NCBI GenBank assembly: GCA_904502055.1
Contig: CAJGDZ010000007.1
Span: 1-25,889 of the forward strand
Source: an uncultured Clostridia bacterium
Lineage (GTDB): Bacteria > Bacillota > Clostridia > Oscillospirales > CAG-272
Reading direction: 5' to 3'
Length of the DNA stretch: 25,889 nt
The notes below the pieces were generated by a model, which was not told where the DNA came from, did not search any database, and saw only the letters and a list, made by a program, of their open reading frames with translations. Shown here one piece after another: positions 6,506 to 14,161 of this stretch. Every line of letters begins with the position of its first letter. Position 1 is the stretch's first letter. Made by a program: the position numbers and the translations under genes.

Positions 6506-8212
6506 ATGAGCAAGGAAACCATAGAGCTTACTTCAAGACAGCGGTTCTGGCTTTCTCTTCTTGCGGCGGCGGCACTTCCGTTTTCGGTGGCTATTTTCGG
6601 CGCGGGAGAGATCTATTTGAATAACAGTGATGAATTCTTGTTTGTCCTTTCGGATTTTTGGTTTGTTGCCATAGCGATCGCCCTTGCCGTATTTGCGACA
6701 ATTTTCGTGCTTTTGCGAGTTTTGAGAGGCAAAGTGTTTCACCTGATACTGTCTCTCGTGGTATGGTTGTCTCTTATGAGCTATGTGCAGGGCAATTTCT
6801 TGAACTTCGGACTCACCTCGCTGGGGGCAGATGAGCTGGCGGCCGGCGCCGGAATTGGCCTTATCGTGTTGGATCTTTCGATCTGGCTGATCACGGGGAT
6901 CGGCTTTGTCTGCGCGGCGCTTCTTTTGAAGGACAAGCAGACGCTTGGGCTTTTGGCTACGGTGACGCTGATTATGATCTTTGCCGTTCAGACCATCAAC
7001 TTCTCGATTGCTTTTATGAATAGCGACGAGCCGGAAAAGAGCGAAAAGGTGCTCACCACGGAAAACCTTTTTGAGGTCTCGGAGAAGGACAACGTCATCG
7101 TCTTTATCCTGGATCGCTTTGACGTTTACTATTACGATCAGACACTGAGGCAGGATCCGGATTTTTTCAAGGCTCTTGACGGCTTTACCTTTTATGATAA
7201 CAACATTTCTCTGTACTCCCGCACCTATCCGTCGGTGACCTACATGCTGACGGGGCAGGAAAACGCCTTCCAAAGCACACGCGAGGAATATTTCAAGGAG
7301 GCGTATTCCGACTCGGTTTTTTTGAAGGATCTGAAGGCCAACGGTTATAAGATCAACCTTTATACCTCGGCCTATTATGCGTATGACGATGCCGCGGTGT
7401 TCGGGGATCTTGTAGATAACGTTTCGCACTACGATGACTACGTGATTAAGGGAAGAATGGGGCTTACTGCCAAGATGCTGGCCCTTTCACTTTACCGCTA
7501 TTTGCCTCTCGGAGTAAAGGATCTGATTGGCGTCAGCTCGGCAGATTTTGACAAATATGTTTCTTTTGATACAGAAAACGACCACGAAAAGTATGTTATG
7601 AACGATGCGGATACCTACCGCCTTTTCCGCGAAAGCGGGCTCACTACACAAAATCAAAGCAATACCTTTACGTTTTTGCACCTCAACGGTTGCCATTCAC
7701 CTTATACGATGGACGAGAACGGAAACCCGATCGAAAGCAACAATTACGCCTCGGCGGCCATTCCGGCACTTAAGGGCTGCTTTGGTCTGATCTACGATTA
7801 TATTGCGCAGCTGAAGGCGCTCGGTCTTTATGAGGATGCCACCATTATTATTACGGGCGATCACGCGCGTGCCATGGACGATACGGTGGACGTGGAGGAT
7901 GCGCGCGTTACGGCGCTGTTTGTTAAGCAAAGCGGAGACCACGGAACGCCGCTCGCGTATTCCTCTGCGCCTGTTTGCCAGGAAAATCTTCGCGCCGAGA
8001 TCGTGAAATCCGCGGGTATAAAGACCGAGGAGGATTACGGCAGGGCGTTCTCCGATATCGGTGAGAATGAGGAGATCGTTCGCAAATACTATTTTGAAAA
8101 ATCCAACGGCGATAAGGACGAGATCGTCAAGTATCGCGTTGTGGGCGATGCCAACGATTTTGCAAGCTGGACGCTTTATGAAAAAGAAGTGGTCGGGGAG
8201 ATCTACAAATAA
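6506..8212 (+). CDS. Membrane-anchored alkaline-phosphatase/sulfatase superfamily protein
   Basis: The 568-residue protein has about five membrane helices in its first 170 residues, then a large outer domain of the alkaline phosphatase fold. This is the LtaS (lipoteichoic acid synthase) layout. Likely metal and catalytic positions, numbered from the ATG at 6506, are the Asp in FILDRFD (about 203-206), Thr240 in SRTYPSVTYMLTG as nucleophile (the TxP...TG pattern of type I phosphodiesterases), the His in NGCHSPY (about 397), and Asp452/His453 in ITGDHAR. Family members transfer or hydrolyse phosphate or sulfate esters on surface polymers and lipids. The substrate cannot be read from sequence, and it is not a close LtaS match. 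The start has a G-rich site (GGGGG) 5 bases upstream. It leads an operon, with the fusion gene 9 bases downstream. Confidence 0.85.
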   Translation: MSKETIELTSRQRFWLSLLAAAALPFSVAIFGAGEIYLNNSDEFLFVLSDFWFVAIAIALAVFATIFVLLRVLRGKVFHLILSLVVWLSLMSYVQGNFLNFGLTSLGADELAAGAGIGLIVLDLSIWLITGIGFVCAALLLKDKQTLGLLATVTLIMIFAVQTINFSIAFMNSDEPEKSEKVLTTENLFEVSEKDNVIVFILDRFDVYYYDQTLRQDPDFFKALDGFTFYDNNISLYSRTYPSVTYMLTGQENAFQSTREEYFKEAYSDSVFLKDLKANGYKINLYTSAYYAYDDAAVFGDLVDNVSHYDDYVIKGRMGLTAKMLALSLYRYLPLGVKDLIGVSSADFDKYVSFDTENDHEKYVMNDADTYRLFRESGLTTQNQSNTFTFLHLNGCHSPYTMDENGNPIESNNYASAAIPALKGCFGLIYDYIAQLKALGLYEDATIIITGDHARAMDDTVDVEDARVTALFVKQSGDHGTPLAYSSAPVCQENLRAEIVKSAGIKTEEDYGRAFSDIGENEEIVRKYYFEKSNGDKDEIVKYRVVGDANDFASWTLYEKEVVGEIYK

Positions 8213-8221
8213 GGGGGAGCT

Positions 8222-10303
8222 ATGTTCGAGAATTTGATGCATTATATTTGTATCCCCTTGGGGATGCTTATGAAATGGTGCTGGATGCTTGTGGGCAACT
8301 ACGGCGTGGCCATCATTTTGTTTACGCTTCTCTCCAAGATCGTGATCCTGCCCGTCACCGTGTGGGTGCACAGGAATTCGATCAAGATGGTGCGCGTTCA
8401 GCCAGAGATCAACTTTTTGAAGGCTAAATATTACGGCGATATGGATACCATTGCCACCGAGCAAGCGAAGCTTTTCAAGCGCGAGAAATACAGCCCGGCG
8501 GCCTCGATCGTATCGCTGATCCTTCAGCTGTTTTTGCTTTCCGCGATCATTGAGATCATCTACCATCCGCTGACTTATCTGCTCGGGACTTCGCCCGAAA
8601 CGGTTTCGGCACTAGCCGAGGCGCTCGGCGTTGAGCAGGGTATTTCTTCGACCGAAATCCTTATTGTTGAGGCGGTGAAATACCGTTCGTATACGCCGTT
8701 TGGCACACTTCTTACCGTCGGGTTTCCCGTCGAGCTGATGCAAGCAATCGGAAGACTGGATTTTTGGTTTCTCGGCTTCAACGTTTCCGAGATCGCCTCG
8801 CAGACTCTCGGCAAGAACCTTCTGATCCCGCTTCTGGCCGGCGTTTCCTCCTGGCTTCTTTGTCTTTCGCAAAACGCGCTCAATCCGCTTCAGCACGAGC
8901 AAAGCAAGTGGAATCAGTACGGTATGACGATATTCTCGGTGGGACTTTCGCTCTATCTTGGCTTTTTTGTTCCGGCGGGCATTGTGATCTACTGGGTATT
9001 CAGCAATCTGTTTTCGGTTTTCCAGCAGATGCTTCTCAATCTTGCCATCGACCCCAAAAAGCACATTGATTATGAGGCGCTCGAAAAAAGCCGTGAGGCA
9101 CTTGCCGCCATTGAGGCGCTGGATGACAAAAACGGCGAGGATGTGGCCAAAAACAAAAAGCGCGAGCGTGCCGATTATAAGCGTTTTTTCGGCGTGGTCA
9201 ACAAGCACGTGGTCATTTACTCCGAAAAGAGCGGCTTTTACAAGTATTTTGAGGACCTGATGAACGAGCTCCTGGCACGGTCAAATCTGATCCTTCATTA
9301 TATTACGAACGACCCGAATGACGTGATCTTTTCGGTTGCCGAAAAGCAGCCGCGTATCCGCGCCTATTATATCGGCAACAAAAAGCTGATCACGCTGATG
9401 ATGCGAATGGAGGCCGACATTGTTATAATGACAACGCCGGACCTTGACAAATACTATATCAAGCGCTCGTTAGTTCAGAAGGACATCGAGTATATCTACG
9501 TGCCGCACGATCCGATGAGCGCGCATATGGGCTTCCGCGAGAATGCGCTGGATGCCTTTGACACCATCTTCTGTACGGGACCGCACATCGAGCGCGAGGT
9601 GCGCGCCACCGAGCAGGTGTACGGTCTGAAGCCCAAAACACTGGTGCACTTCGGATATCCGCTGGCGGAATGGCTGATCGCGGCCCACGAGAATACGGCG
9701 GTGGAAGCGGGAAGGGCACGCAAGCAGATTTTGATTGCCCCCTCATGGCAGGAGGACAACCTTTTGGACAGTTGCGTGGACAAGCTGATTGAGCAGCTTT
9801 ACGGAAAGGACAATCGACTGATTGTACGTCCGCACCCCGAATACGTCAAGCGCTATCCGGACCGAATGAAGGCACTCACCGAGCGCTACGCCGACAAGGT
9901 GGGGGACGGACTTGTGTTTGAACTGGATTTTTCGGATAACAGTTCGATCTGGTCGTCCGACCTTCTGGTGACCGATTGGTCGGGCATCTCACTGGAGTTT
10001 TGCTTTGCGACCAAGCGCCCCGCGCTTTTCATCAATACGCAGATGAAGGTGGAGAATCCCAATTGGCAGAGGATCGACTGCATTCCCGTGGAGATCTCGC
10101 TGAGAAATCGCGTGGGCGTTGCCTTGGATAAGGACGAGTTGGATCGCGTGGGTGAAACCGCAAGGCAACTCTTAGATAATCCCGCGCTATATGCTGAGAA
10201 GATTCGCGAGGCGCTTGACGAGCACTTCTACAATTTGGGTAGCGCGGCCAAGGCGGGCGCAAAATATATTCTTGGAAGCTTACAGGAAAAACGGAAAAGG
10301 TAA
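8222..10303 (+). CDS. YidC/Oxa1 insertase domain fused to a CDP-glycerol glycerophosphotransferase domain
   Basis: This is one unbroken 693-residue frame with two known domains. Residues 1-280 are YidC/Oxa1-like: NYGVAIILFTLLSKIVILP is the first core helix, then the charged hairpin (VQPEINFLKAKY), IIYHPLTYL, and the late helices with FVPAGIVIYWVFSNLFSVFQQ. The groove arginine of Bacillus YidC is replaced by Lys39, so the positive charge is kept. A charged linker (about 280-325) leads to a Glyphos_transf-type domain (TagB/TagF family) with VPHDPMS (427-433), APSWQED (506-512), RPHPE (536-540) and VTDWSGISLEF (583-593). In known enzymes that domain adds glycerol phosphate from CDP-glycerol in the cytoplasm, which suits the cytoplasmic C terminus of YidC. 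Two joined genes caused by a sequencing error is unlikely, because the domains are in frame with a natural linker. It follows the phosphatase-superfamily gene by 9 bases. Confidence 0.88.
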   Translation: MFENLMHYICIPLGMLMKWCWMLVGNYGVAIILFTLLSKIVILPVTVWVHRNSIKMVRVQPEINFLKAKYYGDMDTIATEQAKLFKREKYSPAASIVSLILQLFLLSAIIEIIYHPLTYLLGTSPETVSALAEALGVEQGISSTEILIVEAVKYRSYTPFGTLLTVGFPVELMQAIGRLDFWFLGFNVSEIASQTLGKNLLIPLLAGVSSWLLCLSQNALNPLQHEQSKWNQYGMTIFSVGLSLYLGFFVPAGIVIYWVFSNLFSVFQQMLLNLAIDPKKHIDYEALEKSREALAAIEALDDKNGEDVAKNKKRERADYKRFFGVVNKHVVIYSEKSGFYKYFEDLMNELLARSNLILHYITNDPNDVIFSVAEKQPRIRAYYIGNKKLITLMMRMEADIVIMTTPDLDKYYIKRSLVQKDIEYIYVPHDPMSAHMGFRENALDAFDTIFCTGPHIEREVRATEQVYGLKPKTLVHFGYPLAEWLIAAHENTAVEAGRARKQILIAPSWQEDNLLDSCVDKLIEQLYGKDNRLIVRPHPEYVKRYPDRMKALTERYADKVGDGLVFELDFSDNSSIWSSDLLVTDWSGISLEFCFATKRPALFINTQMKVENPNWQRIDCIPVEISLRNRVGVALDKDELDRVGETARQLLDNPALYAEKIREALDEHFYNLGSAAKAGAKYILGSLQEKRKR

Positions 10304-10316
10304 AGGAGATATCACC

Positions 10317-10583
10317 ATGAAAAAAACGCAGATTCTTATGACGCTTCATTTGGCACTTTGGGTAATGGTCGGCCTTACGCTGCAGGCGGCGGCGTATATC
10401 GATCCGAGCGTGGTTTCGGGACTTCTGGTCTCGGTGGCGGGGGCCGTGGTTGCCTGTAGTGCGGTCTTTTTCATTCTTTGGCGTAAGCTCAAGAAGAAGG
10501 TGACCCGGACGCTCGGCATTGACGAAAACGCCAACAAAGAGGTTGAGGAAGAGCTGGTTATCAAGGATGATGAAGAAAAATAA
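10317..10583 (+). CDS. Small YIDP-type membrane protein (88 aa)
   Basis: The protein has an N-terminal hydrophobic segment (residues 7-26) ending in AAA, then YIDPSVVSG, a second membrane helix (about 33-55), a basic stretch (WRKLKKKVTR) and an acidic tail. It resembles the small AYIDPGTGS proteins that I recall next to phosphodiesterase or sulfatase-superfamily genes in other bacteria, with PS in place of PG. AAAGGAG lies upstream of the ATG at 10317, and the gene begins 13 bases after the fusion gene. The spacing indicates the same operon, and a role as partner or adaptor of the envelope enzymes is inferred from that. No catalytic motif is visible. Confidence 0.82.
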   Translation: MKKTQILMTLHLALWVMVGLTLQAAAYIDPSVVSGLLVSVAGAVVACSAVFFILWRKLKKKVTRTLGIDENANKEVEEELVIKDDEEK

Positions 10584-10637
10584 CGTCGAAGAGTGCGGTG
10601 GCTTTCTGCCGTCCACGCTTGTTTTCGACGCGCTTTT
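10584..10637 (+). terminator. Terminator-like compound hairpin ending the envelope operon
   Basis: CGTCGAA (10584-10590) pairs with TTCGACG (10624-10630), enclosing a second stem (GCGGTGG with CCACGC, one bulge). CGC and a run of five T follow. It starts right after the stop codon of the small protein. A TATAAT at 10652-10657 follows, without a convincing -35, and may begin the phosphoglucomutase transcript. Confidence 0.5.
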
Positions 10638-10684
10638 TAAGACGAAACGTGTATAATGTCCTTATCAAAATGTGAGGTGTGAAT

Positions 10685-12403
10685 ATGGACGAAAAGATAA
10701 ATGCTTTATACGAGCAATGGAAAAAAGCCGTAGTGGGCAATGCGGAGCTGGCGAGCGACCTTGAGGGTCTTTCCGATGAGGAGATCTTCGATCGCTTATA
10801 TCGCGAGCTGGATTTCGGAACGGCGGGGCTTCGCGGCGTTCTCGGCGCCGGCACCAACCGTATGAACGTGTACACGGTGGCAAGGGCGTCGGCAGGTGTG
10901 GCGAAATACATCGTCGGTAAGCAAAAGAAGATCTGCAGCATAGCCATCGCCTACGATAGCCGCATCAATTCCGCGCTTTTTGCCAAGACCGCGGCGGCGG
11001 TGTACGCCGGATACGGACTTCACGTGTATTTGTATCCCGAGCTGATGCCGACACCGGCGCTTTCGTACGCCGTGCGCAATCTGCATTGCGATGCGGGCGT
11101 GGTCATAACGGCCAGCCACAACCCGGCTAAGTACAACGGCTACAAGGTTTACGGCGATGATGGCTGTCAGATCACGGAGGAGGCGGCAAAGGCCATTCTC
11201 CAAGAAATTTGCAGCACGCCGTATTTTGAGACCGTTCCCGATTTTGATGCGCTCTTGAAGGAAGGCAGGATCGAGTATATTACAACGTCTCTGAAGGATG
11301 CCTATATTGCCGATGCGGTTGCTTGCGCGAGGGCAAGGAATGCGCGCACGCGCGACCTGAAGCTGGTGTATACGCCGCTGAACGGCGCAGGACTTTCTTG
11401 TGTAACTAAGGCACTTGCCAAGTGCGGATTTGACGATGTTACGGTCGTTCCCGAGCAGGAAAAGCCCGACGGCCATTTCCCGACCTGTCCGTACCCCAAT
11501 CCTGAGATCAAGGAGGCACTTGCGCTTGGACTTGACTTGATGCAAAAGACGGGGGCCGATCTTCTTTTGGCCACCGACCCCGACTGTGACCGTGTGGGCA
11601 CGGCCGTTCCCGTCGGCGACGGCTACCGTCTGATTTCAGGTAACGAAATGGGTGTTCTTCTTTTGGACTATATTTGCCGTGAGAAGCTGGCGGCCGGCGT
11701 GATGCCGAGCGAGCCGATGGCGGTGAAGACCATTGTGACCACCGATATGACCTATGATGTGGCGAAAAAGTACGGTGTCCGCATTGTGGACGTTCTGACC
11801 GGCTTCAAGTATATCGGTGAGCAGATCGCGCTTCTTGAGGATAAGGGCAAGGAGGAAAATTATCTTCTTGGCTTCGAGGAGAGCTACGGATATCTTTGCT
11901 CCGGCTTTGTGCGCGACAAGGACGGCGTTTCCACCTCGGTGCTCATTTGTGAAATGGCCGCTTATTATAAGGCAGAGGGCAAGACGCTGGGTGACCGGAT
12001 CAACGAGTTGTATGCGGAATTCGGCACGTACCTTAACTTTGTGGACAGCTTTGCCTTTGAGGGAAGCGTGGGTATGGAGACCATGAAGGGAATTATGACC
12101 TCTCTCCGAGAGAATCCACCCGTTGAACTTCTGGGGCGCAAGCTTGTTTTGATGAACGATTATCTCACGGGCGAAAGCCACTTGATCGAAAGCGGCGAAA
12201 AGGAGAAGATCGACCTTCCCAGATCCAATGTTCTCAAATTCGTATATGAGGGCGGTCTCGGTGTGATGGTGCGCCCCTCGGGGACCGAGCCGAAGATCAA
12301 GATCTACTATACGGTAAAGGCGGATACCGCGGAGGCGGCAAAGGCACTTCAGGATCAGCTTGCCGGAAAGAGCGGCGCGTTTGCTTCGCTTGTGATTTCG
12401 TAA
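10685..12403 (+). CDS. pgcA: Alpha-phosphoglucomutase / phosphomannomutase
   Basis: The 572-residue cytoplasmic enzyme interconverts hexose 1-phosphate and 6-phosphate and so feeds UDP-glucose and other nucleotide-sugar pools. All four family loops are present: the phosphoserine loop TASHNPAKYNG (Ser144), the metal loop DPDCDR (298-303), the sugar loop GFEESYG (396-402) and the phosphate loop RPSGTEPKIKIY near the C terminus. The length matches PgcA of Bacillus. The ATG at 10685, with GAGGTG 5 bases upstream, is preferred over the GTG at 10679 that lies inside that site. In Bacillus, PgcA supplies the glycolipid anchor of lipoteichoic acid, which fits the envelope operon upstream. A terminator-like hairpin suggests separate transcription. 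Confidence 0.95.
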   Translation: MDEKINALYEQWKKAVVGNAELASDLEGLSDEEIFDRLYRELDFGTAGLRGVLGAGTNRMNVYTVARASAGVAKYIVGKQKKICSIAIAYDSRINSALFAKTAAAVYAGYGLHVYLYPELMPTPALSYAVRNLHCDAGVVITASHNPAKYNGYKVYGDDGCQITEEAAKAILQEICSTPYFETVPDFDALLKEGRIEYITTSLKDAYIADAVACARARNARTRDLKLVYTPLNGAGLSCVTKALAKCGFDDVTVVPEQEKPDGHFPTCPYPNPEIKEALALGLDLMQKTGADLLLATDPDCDRVGTAVPVGDGYRLISGNEMGVLLLDYICREKLAAGVMPSEPMAVKTIVTTDMTYDVAKKYGVRIVDVLTGFKYIGEQIALLEDKGKEENYLLGFEESYGYLCSGFVRDKDGVSTSVLICEMAAYYKAEGKTLGDRINELYAEFGTYLNFVDSFAFEGSVGMETMKGIMTSLRENPPVELLGRKLVLMNDYLTGESHLIESGEKEKIDLPRSNVLKFVYEGGLGVMVRPSGTEPKIKIYYTVKADTAEAAKALQDQLAGKSGAFASLVIS

Positions 12404-12408
12404 AGAAT

Positions 12409-12440
12409 AAAAGCCTATCTGAAATGACAGATAGGCTTTT
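12409..12440. terminator. Bidirectional terminator between pgcA and ruvB
   Basis: AAAAGCCTATCTG (12409-12421) pairs perfectly with CAGATAGGCTTTT (12428-12440) around a 6-base loop, with T-rich tracts on both strands. It ends the two convergent genes. Confidence 0.92.
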
Positions 12441-12444
12441 TCTT

Positions 12445-13512
12445 TTATTCATCTTTAAAGAAATCCAGCTGCTCTTGGGCGTCCTTTTTGCCGTATTTGA
12501 GACCGAGATGGTCATAGGCAAGACGTGTGACACAGCGTCCGCGCGGCGTACGCGATAGAAAACCGATCTGCATCAGATACGGCTCGTACACGTCCTCAAT
12601 GGTGACCGCCTCCTCGCCGATGGTGGCCGCCAGCGTCTCAAGACCCACAGGGCCGCCGTCGTAGAAGTCGATGATGGCCTTGAGCATACGGCGGTCGGTG
12701 TTGTCAAGTCCAAGCGCGTCGATCTCCAGCTGACCGAGCGCATAATTGGCAATTTTCGCATCAATAACACCCGTGCCCTTGACCTGCGCATAATCGCGCA
12801 CACGCTTGAGAAGGCGGTTGGCGATTCGCGGCGTACCGCGGGAGCGAGAGGCAATTTCGTGCGCGCCGTCGTCGGTGATCTCAAAGTCCAGAATCCCCGC
12901 GCTTCGCTTGACAATGGTAGCCAGCTCCTTTGGCGTATACAGATCCAGCTTCAACAAAAGGCCGAAGCGGTCGCGCAGGGGTGTGGTGAGCTGACCGGCT
13001 CTTGTCGTGGCGCCAATCAGTGTAAACTTGGGAAGGTCAATGCGAATGCTTCGTGCCGACGGACCCTTTCCAATGATGATATCCAGCGCATAGTCCTCCA
13101 TGGCGGGGTAGAGGATCTCCTCCACCGAGCGGGAAAGACGGTGGATCTCGTCAATGAACAGCACGTCACCCTCACCAAGATTGGTGAGAAGGGCGGCCAG
13201 ATCTCCTTGCTTTTCAATGGCAGGGCCCGAGGTGATGCGAAGGTTTACCCCCATTTCGGCGGCAATGATGCCCGAAAGGGTGGTCTTACCAAGGCCCGGA
13301 GGGCCGTAGAGCAAAACGTGATCCAGCGACTCGCCGCGCATTTTGGCGGCGTCCATACATATCTTGAGATTTTCCTTGACCTTTTCCTGACCGATGTACT
13401 CTCCGAGATTCTTGGGACGAAGCGAAAGCTCGGTCTCGGAATCATTCGGTGTATAGGAGGAGGACATAAAACGGTTTTCCAGATCCAGCTCGTTCGAATC
13501 GTAAGTATCCAT
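12445..13512 (-). CDS. ruvB: Holliday junction branch migration ATPase RuvB
   Basis: RuvB is the AAA+ motor that forms hexameric rings on Holliday junctions with RuvA and drives branch migration. The 355-residue protein shows Walker A GPPGLGKT (70-77), Walker B DEIH (121-124), sensor 1 (IGATTRAG), an arginine-finger region (TPLRDRFG) and the C-terminal winged helix (GFLSRTPRGR). It carries a slightly longer N-terminal tail than usual. The start has AAGGAGA closely upstream of the ATG at 13512. It lies 17 bases after ruvA and is the last gene of the minus-strand operon. Confidence 0.97.
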   Translation of the reverse strand: MDTYDSNELDLENRFMSSSYTPNDSETELSLRPKNLGEYIGQEKVKENLKICMDAAKMRGESLDHVLLYGPPGLGKTTLSGIIAAEMGVNLRITSGPAIEKQGDLAALLTNLGEGDVLFIDEIHRLSRSVEEILYPAMEDYALDIIIGKGPSARSIRIDLPKFTLIGATTRAGQLTTPLRDRFGLLLKLDLYTPKELATIVKRSAGILDFEITDDGAHEIASRSRGTPRIANRLLKRVRDYAQVKGTGVIDAKIANYALGQLEIDALGLDNTDRRMLKAIIDFYDGGPVGLETLAATIGEEAVTIEDVYEPYLMQIGFLSRTPRGRCVTRLAYDHLGLKYGKKDAQEQLDFFKDE

Positions 13513-13529
13513 TTTTCGTCTCCTTTTCT

Positions 13530-14144
13530 TTAAACGTTACGCATCAGCTTTTTAAGAGCCAGCTTGATCATTTCGCCCGAATCCAGCTTAGGATCCACGC
13601 TCTTCAACGCTCCCGTTGCCTCGGCACGGCTATAGCCGAGAACCATGAGCGCGTCAAGTGCCTCGGAGAGCGCGCCCTTTCCAAGCGAAGCGGAGGCAGG
13701 GGAGTCTCCCACCGTCGACAGTGTGTCCGTGTCGGTCTGCTTGAGCATCTTGTCCTGAAGCTCCAAAATGACGCGTGCGGCGGTTTTTGCCCCAACGCCG
13801 TTTGCCTTGGCGATGGCCTTGGTATCACCCGTGCAGACCGCAAGCGCAAATTTTTCGGGTGTCAGGATCGAAAGGATCGCGGTGGCGGCCTTGGGGCCGA
13901 CTCCCGAAACGGTGATCAGCATACGGAAGGCAGAAAGCTCCTCCTCCGTGGAGAAGCCGAAAAGCTCAATGTCATCCTCGCGCACGGCAAGATAGGTGTA
14001 AAGCCGAGCCTTGTCGGAGCCAAGGGAGGCGAGGCGCTCGTGCGTTGTGCCGCTGACGGTCAGCTTGTAGCCGACGCCGCCGACGTCCACGACCGCAAAG
14101 GTGGGCTCCAGAAGTGCGATGGTTCCTTGAATGTAATAGAACAC
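13530..14144 (-). CDS. ruvA: Holliday junction DNA helicase subunit RuvA
   Basis: RuvA binds Holliday junctions as a tetramer and loads RuvB. The 204-residue protein has the N-terminal OB fold (MFYYIQGTIALLEP to LAVREDDIELFGF), two helix-hairpin-helix motifs (ITVSGVGPKAATAIL and ANGVGAKTAARVIL), a flexible linker (about 140-155), and the C-terminal RuvB-binding three-helix domain (EALDALMVLGYSRAEA). It starts 17 bases after the YfhO-family gene, so translation is closely spaced, and ruvB follows. Confidence 0.97.
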   Translation of the reverse strand: MFYYIQGTIALLEPTFAVVDVGGVGYKLTVSGTTHERLASLGSDKARLYTYLAVREDDIELFGFSTEEELSAFRMLITVSGVGPKAATAILSILTPEKFALAVCTGDTKAIAKANGVGAKTAARVILELQDKMLKQTDTDTLSTVGDSPASASLGKGALSEALDALMVLGYSRAEATGALKSVDPKLDSGEMIKLALKKLMRNV

Positions 14145-14161
14145 AGTGGTTGTCCTCTCTT

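Noticed and set aside
10629..10657. A full promoter for pgcA around TATAAT at 10652-10657
   Set aside because: The -10 box is good, but no acceptable -35 sequence lies 16-18 bases upstream. It is mentioned only as a possible start point.
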